Positions 26,001 through 38,000 of a stretch of 64,000 bases of DNA are shown here, one piece after another. The notes under the pieces are model-generated. The model saw only the letters and a program-made list of their open reading frames with translations, was not told the DNA's origin and made no database searches. Every line of letters starts with the position of its first letter. The first letter of the stretch is position 1. Origin of the DNA: Protonemura montana (lineage: Eukaryota > Arthropoda > Insecta > Plecoptera > Nemouridae). Both the position numbers and the translations under genes were made by a program. The DNA is taken from contig OX387612.1 in assembly GCA_947568835.1 (NCBI GenBank), positions 6,138,001 through 6,202,000 of the forward strand, given 5' to 3'.

Positions 26001-29000
26001 TTCGTTCACCCTGCAGTGGTCAAAAAACCAAACAAATGAATGCATCTGTCAAACTTTTTGCAAAATTATTTCTATTTCACTTAAAACGAACGTAAATAAC
26101 AGCGTTTGTGCTCAATTTCTTCAATAACTTTCATAGGCATGCATAAACAGTATTACCAAACTGCTGCGGGTGAGTAAAAGGCAAGTTTTGAATGAAATAA
26201 AAATCGAACTGTGAGACATGGCTCCAATTTTCCTAGGCAGGAAATTTCAAACACAATTATCAATATTTCACCAAAAAAACGCTTTCAAATCACCCTCAAA
26301 GTGTCACAATAGGATAGAGATTTTAATTTTGAACAATTATAACCCAATTGCACACGTTTTTAACCAAATTTCGCAATTTAAATCAACATGTACAGAAAAA
26401 TGTTACCCCAGCTGGTCAGCTGGTCAGCTGGTCAGATACAAACTAAAAAGTTGAACATCGCAATTTAAGGCTTTTATATAAGGTTAATTCTTGTGGAAAT
26501 TCATCGGTTTTTATAAAAGCACTGTTCTGGGTCAGGTATTGGATGGACGACCATCATACACATGACCAGTTCTGTTTGGGAGAGAGGTTGGAGGGATGAA
26601 AGTTAAGCAACACTGCGCTGGGTCAGGTATTGGATGGGTGACCATCATACACATGGCCAGTTCTGTTTGGGAGAGAGGTTGGAGGGATGAAAGTTAAGCA
26701 ACACTGCGCTGGGTCAGGTATTGGATGGGTGACCATCATACACATGACCAGTTCTGTTCGGGAGAGAGGTTGGAGGGATGAAAGTTAAGCAACACTGCGC
26801 TGGGTCAGGTATTGGATGGGTGACCATCATACACATGGCCAGTTCTGTTTGGGAGAGAGGTTGGAGGGATGAAAGTTAAGCAACACTGCGCTGGGTCAGG
26901 TATTGGATGGGTGACCATCATACACATGACCAGTTCTGTTCGGGAGAGAGGTTGGTGGGATGAAAGTTAAGCAACACTGTTCTGGGTCAGGTATTGGATG
27001 GATGACCATCATACACATGACCAGTTCTGTTTGGGAGAGAGGTTGGAGGGATGAAAGTTAAGCAACACTGCGCTGGGTCAGGTATTGGATGGGTGACCAT
27101 CATACACATGGCCAGTTCTGTTTGGGAGAGAGGTTGGAGGGATGAAAGTTAAGCAACACTGCGCTGGGTCAGGTATTGGATGGGTGACCATCATACACAT
27201 GACCAGTTCTGTTCGGGAGAGAGGTTGGAGGGATGAAAGTTAAGCAACACTGCGCTGGGTCAGGTATTGGATGGGTGACCATCATACACATGGCCAGTTC
27301 TGTTTGGGAGAGAGGTTGGAGGGATGAAAGTTAAGCAACACTGCGCTGGGTCAGGTATTGGATGGAGGACCATCATATACATGACCAGTTCTGTTCGGGA
27401 GGGAGGTTGGAGGGATGAAAGTTAGTACAGCAACTTCACTCGTCTTGCTTATCAACCTCTCGACAGCATGGATTTGTGGCGGAATCCTGTTGTCCACGTT
27501 GTACCGTCCTTCGGAAGGTACGTTAGTGCTCTTCGACAGGAGTAGGCTACGTGCCGGCACCGGGTTTCCCCTCCTCTCTTCTAGCCCCGGCTAGTTTTAT
27601 CATCCCCCACCGACGCCATTAGACAAGTAGCACATGGCCAGTCGTCAAAACAATTAGTCGTTAAACACAACAAATCAAATCAATCGAGTGAAATTACTTT
27701 GGTAACATGAGTAGACCAATATATTATTTACTTATGTTTTTTATGTAAGATGTGACGCCCATTGAGAATTTTAATTTTCGTGTCCATTAACTTCAAGTTG
27801 AAATTGAATCTGTGCCGAAACGCAGTTAAATGTGTGTCCAGCGTAAGCATTGGGTTCATAATAAGTCAGAGACACAGCTTCAATGTTGAGCTATCTGCTG
27901 AGCAATCGATGCTGGTAACACGTGGTAACGGTGGTGACCACCCGATGGCGCTAGCGGCCGTCCTTTTTAAAACACCACTATAATAGGGAAATCTCTTTAA
28001 ATTTGAATTTATTTTATTTTTATTTTTTTTTGTGAGAAAATAATGAACATGTATTTTTTTATTTTCTTCTAAATTCAATTTTGATTAAAATATCTCTGTT
28101 TAAAATGTTTGCGTTTGAATCTCGTACGAAAACGAGGGTCGCCATTTTTTATGACATGAAGTGAAATCTGACGTCAGTATGACGTCAAGAAACAGAAGCG
28201 AACGCAAAGGATACACAAAATGACGTCAGAACTACGTGTAGTTAATCACAGCCCGTTGTAATCCCGCCACGAGAATTCATATTTTAGCCATTCTTAAAAC
28301 AAATATAAATAGAAAAGTTATGATCGGATTATAAAAAGAAAAAATACGTCAGATTTTATTTTAAATGCGTATTTGAACACAATGATAATTATTAAATAAT
28401 TATCTTAAGAAGATTTCCCTATTAAATAATAACGACTTAAAATATCGATACATGTTTACCAATCGTTGAGCTGTAAAGATTAATTGATTGTAAATCAGTC
28501 TCAAATGCGAGGAATCCGCGAGAAATAACGAAATTAAATTTTGCAACACTCAAAACGACGGTGACTCCATCTATGGGCGACCATAATTTATGTCGGTAAA
28601 GAAGATATCTGTCAGCAATTTCCTTTAAATCAGTTTAACATTAAATAAAACTATTTAAAAAAAAAACTGTATCACCAGCGCAGAGACTCTCACTAACTGT
28701 CAATCCAATGCCGTAAGATTGCGTTTATCGTCCCACGTTCACGCACCTTCTTGCCAGAAGCAACAAGTTGGTATTTATGAATGATTTGTGACGTCATTTC
28801 ATCGGCGACCTGGGTCAAGTGGTGTGGTTTGGAAAAGGGCGTGGCCTTACTTTCTCCTCGCTTCGTGACGTAACCTCTCGGGGTGAAAGGTCGGGTTCTC
28901 GTGAGAGACGTCGTGTGTGTTATATGGCACCTTATATGTGGCACCTTAAGATTTTGAGGGATTGTGCATTTTGGTTTTAATGTAAAGCCTCTAATGGGAC

Positions 29001-32000
29001 CACAACCAAAAGTACCCCCATTTATTTTATTTGAAATTTGCCGCTTATTTCACTTGGGGTCACTGCATTGTGGAAACTCTGTGAATTCCAAAGTGACCCC
29101 GATGACAATTTCGAAAACAAACGACGTTGGCTGTCAAAAGATTTCCGTGAAATATTTCCTAGAGAGTGAAACTTGTGAAATACCTTTTACATCTCCACCA
29201 GATCTGACTAAAAACCTGTTAAATGAACGGATTTTGAGGGAGTGGGCATTTTGGTTTTAATGGGACCACAACCAAAAGTACCATGCAATACCATACAGTA
29301 GGGGCGTTTATTTTGTTTGAAATTTGCCGCTTATGTCACTCGGGGTCACTGCATTGTGGAAACTCTGTGAATTCCAAAGTGACCAGGATGACAATTTCGA
29401 AAACAAACGACGTTGGCTGTCAAAATATTTCCGTGTATGATTTCTTGAAATATTTCTTAGAAATGAAACTTGTGAAATACCTTTTACAATCTGGGCTAGC
29501 CAATCTTGCTAGCCAAGAAACCAACAATATTTCAGTTCTCTCATTTATTTCCCTTCAGTTCTAGAGATTTTGAAAAGAATTTGACATTGACGTTGACACT
29601 GACATTGACGTTTGAATATCCTGAATGCACTGCCGCAAAGATAAGTTTAAGAATTCGTTCACCCTGCAGTGGTCAAAAAACTAAACAAATGAATGCATCT
29701 GTCAAACTTTTTGCAAAATTATTTCTATTTCACGTAAAACGAACGTAAATAACAGCGTTTGGGCTAAATTTCTTCAATAACTTTCATAGGCATGCATGAA
29801 GAGTAATACCGAGCTGCTGCGGGTGAGTAAAAGGCAAGTTTTGAATCAAATAAAAATCGAACTGTGAGACATGGCTCCAATTTTCCTAGGCAGGAAATTT
29901 CAAACATAATTATCAATATTTCACCAAAAAAACGCTTTCAAATCACCCTCAAAGTGTCACAATAGTGTGAAGATTTTAATTTTGAACAATTATAACCCAA
30001 TTCCACACGTTTTTTACCAAATTTCGCAATTTAAATCAACATGTACAGAAAAATGTTACCCCAGCTGGTCGGTCGCCAGATACAAACTAAAAAGTTGAAC
30101 ATCGCAAAATTAAGGCTTTTATATAAGGTTAATAATAATAATGGTACTAGCAGTACCCGATGCCTAACGGCACCTTAAGATTTTGAGGGATTGTGCATTT
30201 TGGTTTTAATGTAAAGCCTCTAATGGGACCACAACCAAAAGTACCCCCATTTATTTTATTTGAAATTTGCCGCTTATGTCACTCGGGGTCACTGCATTGT
30301 GGAAACTCTGTGAATTCCAAAGTGACCACGATGACAATTTCGAAAACAAAGGACGTTGGCTGTCAAAAGATTTCCGTGTATGATTTCTTCAAATATATCT
30401 TAGAGAGTGAAACTTGTGAAATACCTTTTACAATCTGGGCTAGCCAATCTTGCTAGCCAAGACACCAACAATATATCAGTTTTGTCATTTATTTCCCTTC
30501 AGTTTTAGAGATATTGAAAAGAATTTGACATTGACGTTGACATTGACATTGACGTTTGAATATCCTGAATGCACTGCCGCAAAGATAAGTTTAAGAATTC
30601 GTTCACCCTGCAGTGGTCAAAAAACCAAACAAATGAATGCATCTGTCAAACTTTTTGCAAAATTATTTCTATTTCACTTAAAGCGAACGTAAATAACAGC
30701 GTTTGTGCTCAATTTCTTCAATAAATTTCATAGGCATGCATGAAGAGTATTACCGAGCTGCTGCGGGTGAGTAATAGGCAAGTTTTGAATCAAATAAAAA
30801 TCGAACTGTGAGACATGGCTCCAATTTTCCTAGGCAGGAAATTTCAAACACAATTATCAATATTTCACCAAAAAAACGCTTTCAAATCACCCTCAAAGTG
30901 TCACAATAGTGTGAAGATTTTAATTTTGAACAATTATAACCCAATTGCACACGTTTTTAACCAAATTTCGCAATTTAAATCAACATGTACAGAAAAATGT
31001 TACCCCAGCTGGTCAGCTGGTCAGCTGGTCAGATACAAACTAAAAAGTTGAACATCGCCATTTTAAAGCTTTTATATAAGGTTAATATTTTAATACAAAT
31101 ACTAAGCTTTTAAACTGTATCTTTAATAGCAGAGAATTATTTACCATTCTGAGAACAATATCCAAAAACTACATTTAATACTAAAAAACTAGCCGTAAGA
31201 AGGTTTGAGGTCACTAAACTAGCTTAGCAAATTTAAATTTACCAAAAGAAAAAATACACGAAATGTCGTAAATCAATGGTTTTGATTTTTTTAAATAAAA
31301 ATCCAGCAGACTTACTTTTGCTGAGTAGTTGACGTCGGCGCCCCTGGTTAGCAACAAGTTGGCGATTCCCTCGTTACCGTAGTGCGCCGCGATATGAAGC
31401 GGCGTGAAGCCGCTCTTGGACGTCACATCGGGATTGTGCTCGTTCTACAAAACGAGAAAACAATGTTGAGATGTGGTTTTGATTGAGATTAACATGTGGT
31501 TAACTGTTCTCACCATAACTTGTTTAGCCAATTTGATTGAACTTTTAATTACAGTTTAGAAAAGAAATGTTGGCAATGTAATAACAATATTTTTTTTTTA
31601 TTATATTGGGGTTTTGAGGCGCGTCAACAGCAAGGTCATTTTGCGCTAATAACAATATTCAATGCAGACAAATTTATTGATAATTATTTCCTTTATCTAT
31701 TTTATCCCAAGTAACACACTGTTTACAGCTCAGCAAGAAGTCATAATAATTCTTACTTATGTCCAAAACTTTTACGGACCCGACGTTATAGACATCTCTA
31801 TTCAATCCGATACTTTTAACTCTGTTAATCAATAGATTGCCATTTCTGTCTTACCTGCAGAAGCAGTGCCGCTGCCTTACAGTCGTCTTTCTTTGCTGCA
31901 ATGTGCAAGGCTGGCAAGCGAACCTTGCCCCTCGTGTCATTCTCCAGAAGCACTGCGACCACTTTGTCGTGGCCCTGTTGCATAGCGACAGCCAACGGAG

Positions 32001-35000
32001 TGAAGCCATCCTGCAAAAGGAGTAGAGTATGTTAGTTAGTTGAGACTTGAGAGTAAAATAATACACAGATAAAAGCATTTCTGGTGGTAAATCTCCATGA
32101 ACCAGTGAAATTATAACCAGAGACATGTGACAAATTTTATAGAATATAACTTGGACCTTTATTCTAAATTTTAATGTCTGTAGCCTTGACAATCACTAAA
32201 TTTAACTGGTAGATATTTCAGTGGGTTAGCTAGCTCTTGTTCAATTGTGAAAAGTCCACCCCCACAGCTTAAGTCAAAGAATGCAGACTCAGCCTACTAC
32301 CTAGGTACTTAGCAATTACCCCTCTCACTAAAGTATCTAGAACTTACTTCAGCAAAACACTCTCGCCGTGAGTATTTGCAATATTTGGTGACTATTTTAG
32401 GTTAACTCCAGGGCCAGTCACGCTTCCATCCGAACACGTGCGCGACCTTGTATATGAAACACCCTATCCCTCAACCCCTGAACTATGATCGCCGCCAGGC
32501 ATGGCAACTAGGTAGCGACTCTCTTCGGTTTTCGTACATTTATTAGCATAACACCGGCTTATTAGCTAAAAGAATGCTGAAATTATCCACAATCAACGGC
32601 CTGATTAACTGATAGATTCCCTTTCCTCACTTCACCATTCCACCTTTCCATCCTCCTTCACCCAAATTAGCAAATTAAAGGAAAAATGTGAGTGCGTTTT
32701 TGTTTTCCTTGACTACGAGGCTCGATTCTGATGGTAACATAGTAATCAAATTGTCCCTATTACCAACTACACTCTCCACGGGCTAGGGGTGACCAATTTC
32801 TGATTTACTGCACCCAACTAGGTTTAACAAGGCATCCTGGACTTTGAGAGCTAAAACGTGTAAAAACACTTTTCTCAAAATTCGTTTTAAGAGATAACAA
32901 AAATCCCGCTCGATAGCACTCACCTCTGTAGCCAGACTCTGGTTGGCGCCGTTGGCGAGCAGGAATTTGACCACATTGTCGTGGTTTTCCTGTGCGGCCA
33001 TATATAGGGGGGTGAAGCCATTCTGCGACTGAACGTTCACCGCTGCGCCAGTTGACACCAAGAGCTTTACTACCTCTTCTTGGCCGGCTGCAATAACATA
33101 CAAGACAAACATTTCAAACCATCCAGCATTAGATCAAATGTTTTACAAAACACCATAACGGGAATAACCATATCACACAATTTCAAATATATTGTGTATT
33201 ATATATGTGTTATGTTTAACGACGAACTGTGGATCAACAGGGCCTGCGGCACTGATCTAATAGCGTCGATTAAAATTGTTGATGATGAGGGTAATGACGA
33301 ATATTACTTAATATAGAAGAGAGGAGAAAAACCCGGTAACTGTAAGTCGGTACAGAGGTAGGCAATCCTACCTCTGTCGAAGACCAAAAGGACGGTGCTG
33401 CTAACACAACAGGATTCCTCCACAAATCCATGCTGTCGAGAGGTTGATAAGCAAGGCGAGTGAAGTTGTACTAACTTTTATCCCTTCAACCTCTCTCCCG
33501 AACTGGTCATGTGTGCAATGTTCACACATCCAATACCTGACCCGAAACCAGTTTTTTCAACACGACATACCGTTCGGTGAATATATAACACGTTCTGTCT
33601 CAAATAAACACTGATGGAAACATGGCATGGGTAGAATTGGTGTGAAAATGAACACAATGACAGCCTGTAATTCCTTCCTTCAACACAAAATCATTCTTTA
33701 AAAATATAAGTTATACGATAATCGTCAACCCCATGTTCACTGTCATGAACCATAACCAAAACCAACCACCCAAAACCTGACCTAGCCCAATAACGACACA
33801 ACCATGATAAAGCCATGCACTAATTTCCCATCCCGTCTATCATCGCGATTCAATAGACACGAGGCCGCTTCCCGAATGACAGAAGGCCAAGCCACGTGCG
33901 TGAGTCACACGCACACGCACAGGCCGCGTGCGTAATCAGACCCCAACAATGTGTTTATTGCGTTTCGCACCCTCCTTTGTGTGGGGGAGGGTGATATCTG
34001 CATGAAACAGAGAGGGATAGGCGGAGCGGAACGGGCTCTTAATCAGAACGCTGGCAAAGCATGCCCTTCTGTTTGTGTCGTGTAAGATCGATAGACAAAT
34101 GGTGAATTTTGAGTCCTACTGAAGCTTTGCAAACGCTGTTTTATCGCGTTAAAGGATGAGTTTGATTTGAGTCTAAAGCAGTATTTTATTAATGGCCTTG
34201 CTTTGAACATGGCCTGAAACCGTTTTTTTTTTTTTTTCTTTCTTTGTAAAACCTGACCTATTTTAAGTTCAACTATAAGTTGGATCTCAGCTTACAGAAA
34301 CATTTGAATTTCACTGCATGTGATTGGAAGCCGTCATGGTAACAGTTTCAACAAACACTTGAACTAGGAGGCGAGATTTTTGGTAAAACAGTCTCTAAAA
34401 TATATGTAACTCGAAGACCAAAACTTTCCGGATCGATCATTTTCAGAGTACTACATTTCAACATTATAAGCATGTTTGTGAAATAAGGTGAATTTTAGCT
34501 TTGAACTGTTTAGACACTTGCTTCTAACAAAAGTAGCAGATGTCAAGATTTCTAAGATGTACCAAATGGAGTCTTTGAGTTTCGTCTCGGACGGTGCGTA
34601 ACGGAACTCTCCAGACTTGGCAAAAGTTAAACAACCATCCACAAAAACTTTTCTCTACAAAACTTCTTTCAAATATTCGAATCCCTTTAAGAAAATAAAT
34701 GTTCAGCTCCTCTTATTTTGAATCATTCTAAAAATCATGCTACATGACTTAACATGTTATCCGCTACCTGAGCACAATATCATAATTCAACTAAGGGTTA
34801 ATTAGTATGTTTACGACCCAGTTTACACGCTAGCTCTCCCCACAAATTAACTAATGACACATCTCGGGTTCTACAAATTAATTAAAATGCTTGCACCCCT
34901 GGCAGCTTGGTAATTAAACAACTGGCAGCACCCACGTGTATATTAATGAAGCTAAGTGTAATGTCCTGTAACCACAGTTCACGCATGGTGTGCCCTTACA

Positions 35001-38000
35001 ACCATTGAGCACAAAATAACCCTTCACAGCACGACACGCATAATAAAAGTTACAAATAAAATTTAGTTTTTTCACCACGTGTTTCATTGTTTTCAACTGA
35101 ACCTTACGGTTTGGCGTGGCGTACAAAGACTGATCTCTAAAGTCTTCGAAATTACGCAATACAGCGCCGTGTTAGTGGTATTGGGTGGGCGCCGTGCTTA
35201 TCATCCTCGGGACAACATTGATTACTGTATAGGATTCCTGTTGTTCGAATTGTTCTCTTTATCGATTGAGAGAAATCCCATCATGATTTCCGATCAAGCC
35301 TCTCAACCGAATGGTTTGGCGTGTTGAAAACACTGGTTCTCGTGAGGTCACCATAGTTAAGCAACACTACGCTGGGTATTAGATGTATAGAAAGGGACGA
35401 AAGTTAGTACAACAACTTCGTTCGCCCTATCAACTTCTCGATAGAATGCATTTGTGGAGGAATCATGTTGTTCGTGTTAAACCGTCCTTCGGAAGAGACT
35501 TTAAACTAGTGAATTTCCTGGTGCTATTCGACATAAGTAGGCTACTGGCACTCAATTTAGATCTCCTCGCTTCACAACTAGATTAGGTTCATTACCATTT
35601 TCTTTATCATCGTCCACTCATTCACCGAAGTATACCAGTGCCACAAGATCCATTGTCAAAACAGAGCATCGTTAATCACAACATATCGATCTTGAACATT
35701 TGACTAATATGGCTGCTCACCCAGTGAGGCGATGTGTAGTGCTGTGTTTCCTTTCTTCGTCGCCGAGTCGACAGCAGCGCCTCTCTTGAGAAGCTCTGTG
35801 ACGACCGGCAGGTGGCCATCTTTAGAAGCCAAGTGCAACGCATTCAGCCCATTCTGGAAATGAAAGAAATGCAACCAAGACAATCAACCAAGCTGATACT
35901 TTATCATACCATCATAAGCGGTGCATGTCAAATTTTTATCTGCAAGTCAACAGATCTGACAGTTTCTATCTTTTCAATTTTGCCTTTGGTGGATAGATAA
36001 CCCATTGAGTTCATAATTTTAGTCAGAGGTCTGCGGTCATTGCGTCTGTGATGGCATGGACATCGGTACCAGCTATGGTACTTTTTAAGACCGAAAACAA
36101 CTCAATACAGAGAAAATATGTTATCACAATCAACAATATTCCAAATATTCTGAAAGCTTTTGCTATTTAGAATATTTGCCTTTTAAACTAACTTGAAATT
36201 CACACTAAAATAACAACAATTAACCGCAATAAAAATTGTTATTGCAAAAATAGTATCTAAACGTTATGATCGAGTTGGACTCCTTAAAGCTAAAAATGAG
36301 AAATTCATAATTACATTTTCTAAAACGGTTCTGATACCAAGTGGTTTTTATACAATATCCGATCTTGCAATAGGGTCGACAGGCTCGATTTTGAGTGACC
36401 ATCTAGAATGCCACGTTAACTATCGACACACGTGCGTCATTAGAGGTCACGTGGCGTGGAGACCACGTGACCAGCGTCTGGCGGAAGTTTCTTTGGGCTT
36501 TGCGCCAGCTGGGTCGCCGTGGACGTTCAAAAATAAATCCCCCCCTCCTCTAAGCGTCCCTTTGACTTAGTGGTGACCTAACGACAACGCTTTGTGAATG
36601 TCGTGAGGTATTTCAAACTGTAGCCAAGATGTCCATTGCCTTATTGACGATCGCGTTACTAACTGTACTGATTTGTACTGCCAGTGGTATTTGAGGTTAA
36701 GCAATACATGTTAGTGGTATGTGATTTGGATGGGTGACCGCTAAAAACACGGCCAGTTGTCCTAAAACGCCTATGAAGATATTTCAAAGCTCTCTTTAAT
36801 CATCCAAAAGAGATGGTAGAAAGAATTCATAAAGAGGACTGTGATATGGTATCGTCTCTCATTGGCTAGATTTATTAACAGTATTTCAAGGTTAAGCAAC
36901 ATATGTTTTGAGTCTGTGGTTTGGATGGGACACACGGCCAGTTATGACTATTTTTTTTTGTTGTTCTTCGAACGTTGTTTTTAGATCAAAACTTGCAAAG
37001 AAACTGACGTCTGACATTTTATCTGGGCTCCTTGTGGACCACGTTAATGCTGCATTGCACCAGATACGTTTTTTTTAATGGATTCTGTTTAATTTCCAAG
37101 CTAATATCTTGGTAAAATTAAGAATATGACATAAGCATAGAGTGATAACAACACTTGCTACTACATGGCCACATCCACACCACATACAAAGGATTTATGA
37201 AAAATGAATTTTTGAAGTTTGCAAATGGTAATAAAAAGGGCCTTTGATCGATTCGCGTTTATCTTGTCAGACGTTAGTTTTTAATCCGTCTCGACTCAAC
37301 TAAATGCTTTGTTGACAACTCACGTACCTCCCCCCACCCCTTTCCGTCAGGTTAACACTAGAAATAAAATTGCAATGCAATTTGCATTCGAAAAATAAGC
37401 CCAATCTATCAATTCTGACAGCTGACATGTTTTAGAGGTAAACATTAACTTTTTGAAATGAGTCGTCAAAAGTCAATTTTTTAGAAAATGAAAACACTTC
37501 AGTTTTTGGGATACTCTTTGCGTTTAATGCCTCAATTGTTTTTTTTTTTGTTTTTTTTACAAAGATCAGGATGAAAATATCCCTGCAATTACTAAATGGG
37601 GTCTAGCAATTTCTGGAATTTGTGGGAAAATATTCAGTATGAACAAATTTATTATTTTCAACGCGAAAATAACACACGAACATGCGAAAGTGACAACATT
37701 TAACTTTAGATCTGGTTAACCACTTTCTTGAGAGAAGAAATCAAAGAAAACCATAAAAATGTTCTGTGTGCCTTGCATCAAAGCCAAACACTACAGTAAC
37801 GCGACAAAACATGTTATTTAGAGGTGAAGTCCGCCATATTTGTTTGACATTGCAAAGAAGTCCCGAACCCCTTTATAAGTCTGCTTGCTGTTGCCTATCG
37901 CTTACTTTTGTGTCACCGAGAAGCATTTTAACCTCAAAAACACCCTCCACGAAGTTAGTGAAGTACTCACAGTGTTTGAAGTGTTGATATCGATGTTGGC

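Noticed and set aside
27351..27560. 69- to 100-codon frames such as [20 protein letters not shown], repeated at several loci
   Set aside because: They are the same stretch of the SINE body read in the same frame in several copies; the repetition reflects the element, not a protein family.
26218..31051. 78-codon frames starting [13 protein letters not shown] in two copies of the 0.9-kb element
   Set aside because: Present because the copies are similar at the DNA level; the third copy breaks the frame and no domain is recognised.
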